A stretch of 64,000 nt of DNA from Plasmodium malariae (Eukaryota; Apicomplexa; Aconoidasida; Haemosporida; Plasmodiidae), in NCBI RefSeq assembly GCF_900090045.1, contig NC_041788.1, positions 2,413,501-2,477,500 of the forward strand, given 5' to 3'. Below are positions 36,316-51,022 of this stretch, one piece after another. The notes beneath the pieces are model-generated. The model was not told where the DNA came from. It saw nothing but the letters and a program-made list of their open reading frames with translations, and made no database searches. How positions within the stretch are numbered: the first letter of the stretch is position 1; every line of letters starts with the position of its first letter. Made by a program: the position numbers and the translations under genes.

Positions 36316-39300
36316 TCACAAGGTACCCACTACTAAGTGATGAATGTTTCTCTCAAAAATTTTTTGTATTTGAAAAATTGAATTCTGCGTTTGCTTAAAA
36401 AAGCTGATATAATTGAACAAGTTGAATAATTTATTATCTGTTTGTACGTGGTTCTTTTTACGTTGAAAAGTGCTATATATAGGTAGTAAGAAATTATGAT
36501 AAAGGAATAATACTAAAAAGAAAAAGTGTATATTCATTGATAATAATGCTTGTGTATCAACCCAGTAGGGTTCACTCTTCTTATCATAATAAATATGAAA
36601 ATCAGATAAATATTTCTGCGCATGATGTAATGTTGTTTGTATGAAATATTTAAAATTCTGTTCTAATCTTGGCATATCCATATGGTCTTTTAAAAATTTA
36701 AAATACATGTATAAATAATTTAAAAAACAATGTTTATTCATTATTAATATGCTATATTTCATTTGTGCTTCTAAATATTTTATTGTCTTCACATAAAAGT
36801 TTGTATTTCTAGCATTATGGTAATTATCATTTTTACCATTTTCTCCGTTTTTCTCATACATTTCTGAGAAGCTTAAATGGTCGAAGCAGTCATTACCCAC
36901 AATGCTGAACGAATTCAAAACTGAGATGTGCTTCTTACCATTACCATCGATGTTACTATCATAGTTACTGCCACCACTATCATTATCGCCATTATTACCA
37001 CCTCCATGCACTAACGTTCCCACTTTTCCTCTTTTACAGAGTGATGTATTATTAAAAAGCCTCATTTTGTTGTTATGTTTTTCTTCTCGTAAAAAGCAAT
37101 TTTTACCTTTAAAAATGGCATGATTGTTTTTATTAATTTTGTTAATTTCCTTATATCTCTTCAACTTACGTTTTGGACTTCTCCTATCTGCTGATACTTT
37201 CTTTGTTCTTCTTATGTCTTTTATGTCTAGAACAACTCTCCTTTTTATCTTCGTTTTTGTCTTATTCTTCATCTTACTCACTCGCTTTTTTTTCTTTTTT
37301 CTTTCACTGTCATCTACATTAATACACTCCTTTTCAAATTTTAATAGCTTTTCTATATCATAATCGTATACGTTAAAAAAGCTTCTGTACGAGTAAAAGT
37401 TCTTCATACCCCTCTTTTGAATCTTGTGCAAATCATCACAAACGCGCATGTTATTGTTGTAGTTACTGTTAGGAGTGTATGACTCTTTGTGTACATATCT
37501 ACATAGCATAACTCCCCTCTTTTCATCATCCTTACTTCTACCTGCTTTTTCCTCCTCTTCATCTTCATCTGTATCTGTATCAGTAATTTCTATATCACAG
37601 TATAAAGATTTACTATAATACATGTTGTCTATGCGACATATTAGTGTAACACCATTATTTTCATATACTTCTTCATTTAAAGTAATTCCGAATGGGCTTT
37701 CATATGTACTTTTCTCTTTACAATTATTTCCTCGTGTTCCCTTGTTCATTAAATTCCTTCGAAACATGAATATCATTCCATTTTTAAAAAAAATATATAT
37801 ATACATGTAACTGTAGAAGAAGTACCTTTTCCGGTATATGAAATCGTAAAGCAAATCGTACCCACAGATGTTTCCCAAGAAGACTCCGTCCACGTAGTTC
37901 TTCTCGCTTATACCGCTTATACCGCTTATACCGCTTATACCGCTTATGCCGCTTATACCGCTTATGCCGCTTATACCGCTTATACCGCTTATACCACTTC
38001 TTCTCTTGTTGTTATTCCTACCGTTTTCCCTTTTTTCTTGTTGTTCTATTTTTTTTAATTTTTTTAATTTTTTTTTTTTTTTTTCTAGCGAATTTCTGCT
38101 CTTTCTTCCCTTTAAAGGATTCATACAATCACTTGGAGAGTGCAACAATTCGCTAGGATTATATGAAGTAAATTCTTCCTCCTTCTTTATTTCTATGTTA
38201 CTCTGAATAGAAGAAGTAAAATTCCTTTGTGTGCCTTTTGCCCCTACTACTGGTTCCTCTCCCTCCCCCACTGCTGCTTCATCACCTACGGGAAAATTTC
38301 CCCCTACTGTTCCTTCTTTCCCTGCTACTGTTCCTTCTTTCCCTGCTACTGTTCCTTCTTTCCCTGCTACTGTTCCTTCTTTCCCTGCTACTGTTCCTTC
38401 TTTCCCTGCTACTGTTCCTTCTTTCCCTGCTACTGTTCCTTCTTTCCCTGCTACTGTTCCTTCTTTCTCTGCTACTGTTCCTTCTTTCTCTGCTACTATT
38501 CCTTCTTTCTCTGCTACAGTTTCTTGTTCCTTTGTTTCTGTTTTTTCTCCCCCCATTACAGTTTCAAACCCTAGGGAAAAACTTTGCCCTACTATTGGTT
38601 CTTCTTTCCATACTGTTGTTCCTCCTCCGTGCCCTTTTGTCCTTTCACTGATCAATCTCTTTCCCTTTTTCTTTTTTCGTGCAGAATTTTTCAAGATACC
38701 TCTTTTTTCAACAGTAACTTCAGATTCATCATTAATAAAATTAAAATGATCATAGAAGGTTATATTTTGTATTAGCAATTTTATATCTGCTTCGTCCTGT
38801 CCGTCGTCCTGCTCGTCATACTGCTCATCATTATGTTCTCCCTCCTTCGCTCTGCTCACGAACCTCCCCTTTGGATGCTGAGCACGCTTCTCCCTCTTTG
38901 CATTTGTCAAAAGTTGCTTTATTTCTCTTTTTCTCTGCATAATGACTTCTTTTTCATAATTTTTTATAAATTTTTTTTTTCTTTTTTCATCCACATTGAT
39001 GAAATTATCATTACGTATTTTCTCTACGATACTCATCTTAATGCTTTCTACATCTGTGTCTAATTTAGATATATCAAAGAAGTATAACAGTGAAACATTA
39101 CAGTAGTTGAGTAGTTGATATACATAAAATAGCTCATTATTATGTGTATAAAGAAAGGTATACACATTCTTGTCGATGTCGAAACGTTTTATTATTCGAA
39201 TATCATACACCTTAGTAAGGGGTAGTACATAATCCTGTACAAGTAGTTTACTCTCTATATTAAATATATTCAATAAATAATAATTATATTTAAAACTTAT

Positions 39301-42300
39301 CACAAAAAGGTACGTGTCGAAAAATAAATGTTTAACCATCTTTCCAGATAGCTCGTCCTCCCACAACAGGTACAAACATTTCCTGCTAAACAAGTTCTTA
39401 TAATCATCATAGCTATGGTTAATGCGACCACTGTAACAGCGGTAGTTACTACGATCATTGTAATCCTTGCGAGTGTAGTTACCATCATAACTAATACCAC
39501 TATTATCATTTCTCACTCCAATATTGCGCAGACAAGTAACAGTACAATTTTCACCTCTGTTGTCGAAAAAAAAAATTTTGTCCATGTATTTTTCAAAATA
39601 TACATTATTATCAATGAAAGGAAAGCCTTTCCCCCCCTCTATATTTTTTATTCCCTTACCATTAGAATTATTGTCGTAGTAGTTGTCCTTCATCAAGTTG
39701 TTTGCATTACCCGAATTGTAGAAATCAACGAAATTTACATCATCATCATTATCATTATCATGATAATTATTACCATTGTAATTACAATTACTGACACCAT
39801 TACCATCACTATCACTACCATGCATCGAGTTACTCTTCTTGAAAAATTTGGTTGATTCAATGTTTTTTTTATTTTTATAGGTATTGTTCAATTTATTCTT
39901 CCTCAACTTCGAGTTAATCCAGCTTTTGTGAGAATTATTACGCGGATTGTTGCACTGATCATTACACATATTGTTGATCACATTATTGCGCATATCCTCG
40001 TAGTGCTCCTTTTTCACATCAAGGAGCATCCTATCGTCTTCATCTAACGGACGATCATCTGTCAGGTGATAATATTCTTCTCTATCCATACGATCTATAC
40101 CATCTGCATTCATTTCGTATTCTCTTCCTTGGTGTCTACTTCCTTGATAATTTGTCATCTCCTCCACTTCATACCGATAGTCTTTCATACTTTCAAACCC
40201 TCCATATATCCCCTCCTCCTCCTGTTCTATCGTCCCATTTTCTTCCATTCCTTCTTCTATAAATTGTTCAAACCCGTCTTGAGTCCATTGCTCATCCTCC
40301 GCTTCGTTCTCGTTCTCGTTTTCGTTTTCTTCTTCGTTTTCTTCTTCGTTTTCTTCCTCATTTTCTTCCTCATTTTCTTCTTCATTTTCTCCTTCATTTT
40401 CTTGTTCTCCTTCCTGTTCTTCTTCTAGTTCTTCTACCGGATCCACTCCTTGTATAATTTCCTCGTTATCCCTCTCATCCTCTTCTTCCTCGTCATATGC
40501 GTATATATTTCCCTCTTCAATCTTCTTGATCATATATTTTTTCACTCGTTCCGCATCAGACGCATATGCCGCTGTACCCACTGCACCCTCATTTTTCTCC
40601 TTATCTTTCTTAACAAACACGTTAACAACCTTCTGATCGCGGTTTATACTTGAAAAGTGTATTTCTGTTTTTCCCTTTTTCATTGGAGTTCCCTTTTTAG
40701 ACATATCTTGCGCATCGAACACACTCTCACTCTGGAAAATTCTTTTGTTCATTTTCTTTTTTTTTCTTATCACGTTACTGTCATAGTTATTTCCATGGTT
40801 ACTACTTCTGTTATTAATATTTTTACTATCACTAATACAGTTACTTTTATTGCTATTTCTGTTAGTACTTCCTTCTATTGTTATCTGTTTACCGTCCTCT
40901 TCCCTATTATTATTTTTTACTGAATTCATGAAGTCTTTTTCTATCTTAACATTCGCTTTAGTCAAATTTTTACTCTTTCCATGTTTAGCACACGGATCGT
41001 TTATACTTTCGTTCGCATAATTCTTCAAAATACCATTTGATTTCGTCAACTCGATGTTGTTCACTTCATTTGAGGAGAATGAATTGTTATTCTTATTTTT
41101 CTTTTTATTTTCATTATGTATACTTTTCTTTTGACAATCTTTTTGTGTCTCTTTTTGAAGCTCTTTTTTTTTCTTTAAATTATTTGAATTTAAATCATCT
41201 TTATTTTTTTTTGATACATTTTTAGTGCCTTGCTCTACCTCATTATCTTTCTCATCGAACGGATTACACAGTTCCGCATGTGGATTGAAATTTTCCCATT
41301 CCATATCTGAGTTGTTCGTATGTTTATTCTTCTTCGGGCTTTTTTTGTTCTTCTTTCTTTGTTCTTTATTCGTGTGTTTGTTTCGGTCCTTTTTCGACAC
41401 CTTCTTTTTTTCTTTCCTTTTTCCTCCCCTCTCAACCGTATTTTCGTCCTTATTATCCTCCTTATTCTCTCCCTTAATTTGCGCTTCTTTTACCATTTCC
41501 TTTTCCCCCTCCTTCCCCGATTCTTTAATTTCATCCCTTACAAGTTCCTGTACATGTTCCTCATTCCTTTCCTTCTTTTCCTTTCGCTTCCCCTCTTTCT
41601 TGTCTTTTCGCTTCACTTCTTTCTTATCATTTTGTTTCCCTTCTCTCTTGTCATTTGCCTTTTCGTCTTTTCCTGCATCCTTCTCTGCATCCTTTTTTTC
41701 CCCCTTGTTATCTCTCTTTTTTGATTCCCCCTTCGTACTTTTTTTGTCGTCCTTTTTCTTATCCTTTTTTGTGCTTTTCTTACCCTCTTTTTTCTCATTA
41801 GAACTAATTTTTCTATTTTTTTTTTTTTTTTGCTATCTATTTGAATGTTTATATTTCCAATACCCGTAGTACCAGCTGACGTTTTTTCATTAATAAAATT
41901 AGAACTCTCATTAAATTTACTTATTTCTATTTCTTTATTGTGTTCCATATGCTGAAATTTACAAATACCGTCATTTATTATTGGTATTGTAGCAACATCG
42001 TAGTTTTCCTTATTATAATTATTCCTTATTATATCCAGAATTTTCACGTTAATATTTTTATTTTCGTCTTCGGACAAGTCTTCCACGTGCAGGGGATTCG
42101 GTGGGGAGTACCCCTCATTGCGATCTACACTTCGATTATTATTATTGCTGTTCATATTACTGCTGTTGTGACTGTCAACATTGCTACTGTTGTTGCTGCT
42201 TTTATTACTACTGACACTACCACTGGCATTACCGCTGCTATTATTTTCACTATTACAGAGTTCATTGTTAACATGGCATAACTCCTTCTTATCACTACTG

Positions 42301-45300
42301 CCATTATTGCAATCGCTTATATTTTGACTGTTCATTACGCTGATTTTTTTGTTATCATCAATATGTTTCTCCAAATTTATGTTTTTCTTCGCACTGTTAT
42401 TGGCACCGTTATTGACACCGTTATTGGCACCGTTATTGACACCGCTATTTGCACCGCTATTGACACCGCTATTTGCACCGCTACTGGCACCGTTATTGGC
42501 ACCGCTATTTGCACCGCTATTGACACCGCTATTTGCACCGCTATTAGTGGTATCATCTTTATCGTCATTCTTTCTTTTACGTATTTTCTTACTTGTCTTA
42601 CTTTTTCGTTTGTCGTTGTCACTCTTATTGGACGCATCGTCCTCCTCACTGCCACCATGATCATTTTCCTCGTCCTTTTTATCATCATCATCGTTATTAC
42701 CATCGTTATTACCATTGTTATTATCATTGTTATTATCATTGTTATTACCGTCGTTATTACCGTCGTTATTACCATTGTTATTACCATCGTTATTACCGTC
42801 GTTATTACCGTCGTTATTACCGTCGTTATTACCATCGTTATTACCATCGTTATTACCATCGTTATTACCATCGTTATTACCATTGTTATTACCATTGTTA
42901 TTACCATTGTTATTACCATCGTTATTACCGCCGTTATTATCGTTGTTCTTACTGCTGTTATCACCCTTGTTATCGTCATCATTTCCCTTGTCATTGCTGG
43001 CATTTTTCGAGCCTGTCTCCACACCGTCTTTCCCTTCTCCATTTCCACACCCATCACTTCCCTCAACACATACCCTCTTGTAGCTGTCACAACCTCCTTT
43101 TATTTCACTCATAGAAAAGTAAACACTTTGTCTATCACATGGATCGTTAATCGCACTGATGAATGAGTAATAATCATATGCTGCGATAAAATTCAAATTA
43201 CTACCACTTTTTTTGTAGTGACAAATAAATTTTAAGTATACACACTCTTCACAGATACAATGAAGTCTTTTTATTACAAAATCGATTATTTTAAAAATAA
43301 TGCATACGATGGAGTTCACGACAAAAGAAACATTATGCATGCCTACTTGCAACTCCCTGCAGTTTTTTCCCTTTTTCATAAAGAAAAGGGGGAAAAAGCT
43401 GTATGTTTCCCTGGTACTGTTATCGCTGTTATTGCCATTACCGTAGTTATAGCCATTATAACCACCGCTACTTATACCGTCCTTTGCACTGCTACAGTAA
43501 CTGCTTTCTCTATCGCTATCACTATTTTTATCATTATTACTCACACTGCTGCAGCTGCCTCTATAGCTATCTCTATTACTATTACTATTACTATTAATAT
43601 TACTATTACTATTAATATTACTATTACTATTAATATTACTATTACTATTAATATTTCTATTACTATTTGTGCCATATCCACAGTTGCTCCTAACAGCACA
43701 TCTGGTGCTGTTTCCATTTGCACTGTCAGAGCTACTAGTACGGAATGGGTGTATGGTGCAGCTGAGGATGTGTATGATCTCATGCGATTTCGTATTTTCT
43801 ATTATATTGCCATAATCATCATATAAGTACTTAATCTTTGGAGTTATTCTGTTTTTCACTTTTTTGTCTACTACTTTATCTTTTATTTGTTTATTATCCT
43901 TTTTTACAATTTTTTCATCTATTTCCTTTTCCTCTTTATTAATATCTATTGCTATTTCATTAACTTCTAAATGTACATTATGATAAAAGGGTTTTAAATT
44001 AATTTTATTTATATTTATTTGTACAATGTACACTGACCCGTTGGACGCTCCGATAACTAATTGGTCATAATTGTCTGACCAGCTTAAATCAACTGCACAC
44101 GTTTGTTCTTCTAATAAATTTTGAATAATTAAAAAACATTTTGCATATTTATTTATTCTTTTTTTTTTTTTTGAATCTAGCTTTTTATTTCTTTCAAATG
44201 AAAGATTTACTGTGTTTTTTTTAAACTCAGAATGGTCATTAACAATATGTATAGCTTTTTTTATCCTTTTTAGGAAAATTTTCCATAAGGATATAACTCC
44301 ATTATCACTACATTGACAGTATAAACTGTACAATTTATTCTTTTTAACATCTACAAATACTCTCTGCCCTATTTTTGCTACTCTTATGCAACTCCCATGT
44401 CCATCTAAAAATAGTCTATTTTTGTTTATTTGCTCATTGTTATCTATTTTTAATAATATTCCACAATTTCTTCCATTGTTCGGTATGTGTGTAATAGTGG
44501 CATATTTACCAAAACTATCAAAATAAATATGACGAATAGTTGGTGTGTCAATATTTTTATATTTCTTGTTCATATTTTCTTCATACATATATTCAAAATA
44601 TTCTCTTGCTATATTTTGTGAAGCTGGAAAATCATTTTGCATTGATGTTATACATTCATAGGATTGCGAAGAATTATTTTCATTGTGATCATAACTTTTT
44701 TTATTTTGTATTATGCATAAATTATTATTGCCTTGTTCAGGATAAATATTTATTTTTTTCCACAAGCACATAATATTATCACTACTTTGAGCAATTATTG
44801 AATTATTTGTTGGATGAAAAGAAACTCCTTTTATATTTTCTGTAGTCCCTTTAACAAACAATTTATGAGATATATACGATTTTTTTAAATTACAAATGTA
44901 GACTACTCCTTTTGAAACTCCACACACCACATGTTCATTATCGCGTGACCAGGCAAGGTCGAAAATTTCTCCATTCTCATGTATTTTTATGCACCTCGTC
45001 ATTTTCCATTCTTCCTTATTATAACTATTCAATGAATTGCACAACACATTTGTAGTGCTCTGCTTAACAATATTGTTATTGCTATCTTTTATTATAGCAT
45101 TATTTTTTATTTCTTCTATATTCTTTTTAATGGTATTTTTATTTATATCCAATTCATAACATACTAATGTTCCCCCACTATCACAGCTAGCCAAAAATTG
45201 ACCATTAAAACTCCACCTGATCGTGTTAATGTAAACTAATTTATGATCATTACTTATGAACAAAAGCTCAATTTTTATTTTACTGTTTTTTAAATTTGTA

Positions 45301-45437
45301 TCATACAAAGGAATATGATAAATTTTTATTTGATGAAGGCTGGAAATAGCCAATCTATTTAAATTAGTACATGGTTGAAAGTCTAGGCTTGTGATCTTTT
45401 CATTTTCCGAATTTAAATTCAATTTTTCAATATACAT
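36316..45437 (-). CDS. HIRA: Giant HIRA-like histone chaperone, split by a frame break
   Basis: HIRA deposits histone H3.3/H4 independently of replication. The N-terminal frame (45437-41613) holds WD40 blades: INTIRWSFNGQFLASCDSGG, EWKMTRCIKIHENGEIFDLA with WSRDNEHVVCG, NIKGVSFHPTNNSIIAQSSD, and CAVDLSWSDNYDQLVIGASN. The second frame (to 36316) holds HIRA C-terminal features: LYLLWEDELSGKMVKHLFFD, then near the end a helical YLEAQMKYSILI / NYLYMYFKFLKD / PRLEQNF block like the HIRA C-terminal LEEQL..RFL element. Between them are long low-complexity tracts: NNGNND (residues about 830-915), an acidic ENEEE run, EGTVAGK heptamers and GIS repeats. The frames meet at an A16 run (41816-41831). Joined, the product is about 3000 residues. 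CAF-1 p60 is the main alternative for the propeller alone. Confidence 0.82.
41816..41831 (-). other. A16 tract where the HIRA reading frame shifts
   Basis: On the coding strand the WD40 frame enters this run as SKKKKK and leaves as IEKLVLMRKKRV, an Arg-rich, unnatural tail ending at 41613. The next frame leaves the same run as NRKISSNEKKEGKKSTKKDK and stays open to the HIRA C terminus, with no ATG near its start. One more A, or two fewer, merges them. The coding strand here is purine-rich with no usable acceptor, so an intron is unlikely. Confidence 0.8.
42689..42945. repeat. NNGNND-coding trinucleotide-type repeat within HIRA
   Basis: Plus-strand units of ttaccatcgttattaccg and variants encode Asn-Asn-Gly/Asp-Asn runs on the minus strand. 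The repeat produces long false open frames on both strands (VITIVITIV and YHRYYHRYY readings). Confidence 0.92.
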
Positions 45438-45715
45438 TTTGTGAGTTCAGAGGGAAAAAAGAAAAAAAAAAAAAAAAGGGAGGCAACTGTTCAGAAGAGT
45501 TGCTTACTTTTTTGTGGCAAACTCTATTTACATAAAAAAAAAAAAAAAAAAAAAATCAAGCATAGGTTGTTAAGCAATACGTTTGTACATAAATGTATAT
45601 ATACATATACATATATCAATTGTATATATACGTTTTTATGTACATATATATATATATGCATATACGCACATAAATACAGTGCGCGCATGTTTTACATTCT
45701 TGTATATACTTACAA

Positions 45716-45746
<31 letters not shown>

Positions 45747-46316
45747 CCCCAATACATGCATAAATAATAAATACATACATGCATAAATGCATACATAAAT
45801 ACATACACATAACATACAAACATAAATAAATGCATGAATAAAAATATACTTAAACACGCGCATAAATACTTTCACAAATATATGCATTCATTCGAAAGGA
45901 TATGTGCATATAACGAGTATACTTCTCAAAAACTAAAGAATTCTTCGCTTGAAAAAAAAAAATAAATAAATAAAATAAAAGGAAAAAAGGGGAAAAAAAG
46001 TGAACGAAATAAAATGTTACAAGCTTTAAAAAATAAAATAAAATAACAGTGCTAATAATAAGGATAATAATGGAAACAACGAAACTAATGATAATGATAA
46101 TGCCGATATGACGATATGATGGTAATTACGATAACGATGGAAATTGTAAAGAAGCCTTTAATTTTAAATTAAAAAAAAAAAAAATTTCTTCCATTTCGTC
46201 AACACTGTTTTTAAAAAAGAAGAGCCAAAATAGCTTTTTTTTTTTTTTGGCGTGCTTTCCTGCACATTTACAATTACATAGTGAGCGTCCATTTGGTTTA
46301 CGTTTTTGTATGTATG

Positions 46317-46318
<2 letters not shown>

Positions 46319-46389
<71 letters not shown>
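46319..46389. repeat. (TA)n microsatellite
   Basis: About 35 uninterrupted TA dinucleotides upstream of HIRA. Confidence 0.95.
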
Positions 46390-46392
<3 letters not shown>

Positions 46393-46687
46393 AGCTTATA
46401 CATATGTATGTGTACACGTATAGCACGCGTCCTAAGTACATTACTATTAAATGCATATGCACACTTCTTGACTTAGAAGTCATATTATAATTTATACTCA
46501 TATATATGACACATGTTTAAAAATTCCTGTAGATTAGCATATAAATTGTAATATAGTTTTGACTAGTTCTGCTACACTACTTAACTCTCCTCTGGTTTAA
46601 GTAATATCATGTATTCTTAAAAATTAAAAGCCCAAAATGGTAACTGTGTTATCCTTTTAAAGATATTACAATATGTACGTATGCATG

Positions 46688-46762
<75 letters not shown>

Positions 46763-47365
46763 TAAGAAGGAATACTTAGCAAGTTGAGCACCTATTTTAA
46801 CTTTACTCATTGCTATTATTCTTTTATTGCGTTTTACTGGGTGTTACTAGGTTTTATTTTAATTTTTTTATTTTATTATATTTGTTCATGCTTTGCTATG
46901 TTTTACCATGCTTCATATCATGCTATTTTCTATTTTTACATATTTCACTTCTCAATCTCGAAGGAGCAAATAAAATTCATTTCTCTTTCTTCTTGCGTCT
47001 TCCTTTTTGAATTTTAGCAAAATATTGTTTTTTTCTTTTTATGATCCGAATCATGTTTTAAAATATTACAAAAATGGGGTTTTTACTGATGAAACAAGCG
47101 TTAATGCTCGCACATACGTGTTTATATGTATGCATATATATACATGCATAAATTCAGTATGCGTAACATGTAAGTAGTCCTCGTAGCTCATTCTTTTCAT
47201 TATAAGGAAAAATGAAAGTACGTTGTCGTTTCTAAAGTTTCTCTTCGCGCATATCCGCTTTTCCTTTAAAACGTTTTTTCCTTTCCTTTTTTAAAAAAAT
47301 CTGTAAACTTTTAGATCTGTCAAAATGTGCAAGGAAAAAAAAAAAAATATAAAAATAGTAAAAAA

Positions 47366-47666
47366 AATGATAAAAAAAAATATTAACAAAATAGTAAAAA
47401 AATGATAAAAAAAATATTAACAAAATATTAACAAAATATTAACAAAATATTAACAAAATAATAACAAAATAGTAAAAAAATATTAACAAAATATTAACAA
47501 AATATTAACAAAATATTAACAAAATATTAACAAAATATTAACAAATATTAACAAAATATTAACAAAATATTAACAAAATATTAACAAAATAATAACAAAA
47601 TAGTAAAAAAATATTAACAAAATATTAACAAAATAGTAAAAAAATGATAAAAAAATATTAACAGTA
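47366..47666. repeat. 11-bp TTAACAAAATA minisatellite
   Basis: About 25 units of ttaacaaaata with interspersed agtaaaaaaatgataaaaaa variants, just 3' of the multi-exon gene. A related array lies in an intron of that gene at 48337-48540. Confidence 0.92.
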
Positions 47667-47892
47667 AGGTAACGAAATAATAATGAAAAAAAAAAATGGG
47701 ATTATCAGATTAACGCATGCTTGTCTATTTATGGAATTTACATACAAGACAAAAGTGCAGTTATATGTGTATGTACGTGCCTGCACATGTACACAAACAT
47801 TTGTAGAAAACTGCACAAGTAACATATGCTGAACATAAAATGAAAACAAATAAGGATGGAATGCAAATGAGATCATTTATCAACTTTCTGCT

Positions 47893-49087
47893 TTACCCTT
47901 TTGTCGATGAGGAGTGAGCCTGTATGGTTTCCTCCTTTAACTCCTTTATCTTCAAATTATTTTTCTGTAAACAAAATAAAAAAAGAATAAAACAATATAA
48001 AATAAAACGAAATAATAAAAACTCGGGAGATAACTTCTTGTATGTATGTTGTCATTATTTATTGGAAAAATAGGAAAAGACAAAATTTCCATTATCCACA
48101 ACTGACTAATATACATGCACGTACAGCGATGTACACGTATATGCAAATACGCACATGGACAGAAGATTGAGGTCTCATATATTCTTGCAGTTCATCGTTT
48201 AAATATTTGTTTCGGTTTAGTGTTTTCGTGTTCTCCCCATTCTGCAGCTCCGGAAATTTAGCATTTTTACAAATGTAAAAGGAGTGCTCCTGTGCAAAAA
48301 AAAAAAAAAAAAAAAAAAGTAGAAGAATAAAAATAATAATAAAAAAAATATTAACAAAATAGTAAAAAAATGATAAAAAAAATATTAACAAAATAGTTAA
48401 AAAATGATAAAAAAAATATTAACAAAATAGTAAAAAAATGATAAAAAAAATATTAACAAAAAAGTTATGATAAAATATTAACAAAAAAATTATGATAAAA
48501 TATTAACAAAAAAATTATGATAAAAAAAATATTAACAATAAAAATAAAGATAAAAAATCGGAATAAGGATATGAAAGAAAACTCAACAAAACAAAGCAGT
48601 AACGCGAAATAAAACATAATAGGCAAAAAAAAAAAAAAAAAAAAAAAAAAGGCAATAGGGAAGGCCCCTTTCCCCACAAGAGTGCACGTTGCACTAAATT
48701 TTGTTTATTTAATTTTTTTTTCAAAATATTTCTTAGCCTTTTTAACTTTTAATTCTTTCTTATCCCGCTCAATGAGGTTCTTCCTTTCTTCTTCAATATC
48801 TTCTAACGTAACTCCCTTGTGAGCTAAAAGAGAAAAAAGGAACAGAGTTTTACACAATTACACATTTTAAGGTTTTTATATTCTTTTATTATTTACTCAT
48901 TTGTTCTTCATTTAATCTTCTCCTTATATTGTATGTGTGTGTATATATGCGGTCGTTTGCCTCTTTCTCTGCATTTTGCAAAAAAAAAAAAAAAAAGAGA
49001 GAAGTGTTAACTACGAAGCTCTATATTGACGCAGAATCGTACTGAAATATTTGCGCCTTCATATGTATAGATTTATACATATATATT

Positions 49088-49125
<38 letters not shown>

Positions 49126-50991
49126 TGTTAGCATGTTTGTACGCGCGCAAGTATAAGATGTTTCTCTTTCATGTTAATATACCATGATAAGTATCATTGT
49201 ATATGCTGTTGAACTCTTCCTTTATTTCGACATGCTCATCAAAGTTCGGCGAACGGTCCCTCAGTTGCTAACAAAATTAAAAACGTGCACATTTGTATGT
49301 GTGCGTACAAATACATATGTACACATATTTATGTAGTGTAAATATGTACATACATAAATACATGTAAACATTGGTACATACGTATACGCAGAGGCTGCTC
49401 CTTCACTTATTACTATCATTATTATTATTACTGCCATTATTATTATTATTATTATCATCATTATCAGTATTATTATTTTTTTTATTATATTTTTTAAGTA
49501 CCTTAAAATATTCAAATCTTGCATCCTCACTGTCATCATTCTCTTGACCGTGTTGACCATATGAAGATGAGGGGCTTTCTAATTTCATCAGTGAGTTTAT
49601 TCTGCTTCTTCTGTTTATTTTTTTGTCTATTTTTTCTGCTTCACTCCTGTTGTATATGTACTCCTGGAAACTGCTCAAGTCCTGCACACATACATACATA
49701 CATACATACATACAAAAATAAATACAAAAAAGTGTATATATATACATGCACATAAGTGAGGTATGGGAGAGTATAAAAATTTAAAGGATGAACAAAACAA
49801 AAAGTAAAACAAAGCTATCTTTTAATGATCTTTTTATAACATCTGTAAGCTCCGTAATTTCCTAAAAAAAAAAAAAATAAAAAAAATACAGCATTGGACT
49901 GAATAAGCATTCAATATATATATATATGTATGTATATATGTATATATGTGTGTATATATGTGTGTATATATGTGTGTATATATGTGTGTATATATGTGTG
50001 TATATATGTGTGTATATATGTGTGTATATATGTGTGTATATATGTGTGTATATATGTGTGTACATGCACATATCATGAATAGGGACCGTAGACAACATTT
50101 TTTTTCTTCTCATAATTACCTCGTCCTGTTCGCAATTGTGTTTGCTGTCATTTGTTTTCACTTGTCTTCCTTTTAGCAACTCCAGATTCTTCGAAAAATA
50201 TGGAAAAAAAAAAATAATAAATAAAATTAAAAATTAAAAATTAAAAAATAAATAAAATTAAAAAAATAATAAAATAATAGAACGGCCATTATTATTGTTA
50301 TGACTATGTACTAATAGTTGCTCATATAACTATTCCTTTTTTTTCCTTTTTTCCCCATTTTTTTTTTTTGTACATGCTTTATGTTAAATGGGTTAAAAAA
50401 ATTTATTTTTTTGATCCTCAAAGGTTCCTTTTCAATATTATTCCAAAATGTACCCAAATTTATTTCTTCTTTCTTGTACACTTGTATCCCTTTGTACAAC
50501 TTCATGTGGAAATTCGAAAATTAAGGGGGGGTCAATGTGTATGTCATCAAGTGTGTATAGTCATGTGTATGTTGTCATGTATGTATACTATATTATATGG
50601 TTAAATGCACTTAAGCCACTTAACCACTCAGTGTTCATTCACATACGTTTTCATTTAAGGGGAAAATATAATTGTTTGGCTCTTGCTCGATATAATTTAT
50701 GAAGGTATATCCTCCTATCTCTTGAGGTATTTTGAAAAGGACCTTCTCAGACTGATTGAGAAAAAAAAAAAAAAAAAAAAAAAAAAAGTGTAAATTTGAG
50801 TTTGTACATTATAAAACATACTTTATAGTTTCGTATGTAACGACATATAAGACTGTCTTGATATAAGTTTTGCACATGCGCCAATGAAGGAATACCTTAA
50901 TTATGTCCTCGTTGATCTCTTGATCATCCAAGTTAACGTACACTCTTTTTTCTAGGAGCCTAAAGGGGCACGGGAAAAGAAAATATGGGGG

Positions 50992-51022
<31 letters not shown>

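Larger units (their letters stand above)
45438..47892. other. Intergenic region upstream of HIRA
   Basis: About 2.5 kb between the HIRA start and the 3' end of the multi-exon gene, both on the minus strand. It contains poly-A runs, TA microsatellites (45718-45741, 46319-46389, 46694-46725), a poly-T run of more than 30 bases (46727-46761) and the TTAACAAAATA repeat (47366-47666). The 46780-47030 stretch is T-rich with no supported gene. Confidence 0.6.

Noticed and set aside
38229..38749. Plus-strand frames of Pro/Ser/Phe or Leu repeats
   Set aside because: Antisense readings of the EGTVAGK heptamer repeat in HIRA.
42324..43166. Long plus-strand frame rich in Val/Ile/Thr repeats
   Set aside because: It is the antisense reading of the Asn/Asp/Gly repeat in the HIRA coding sequence; the coding strand has WD40 homology.
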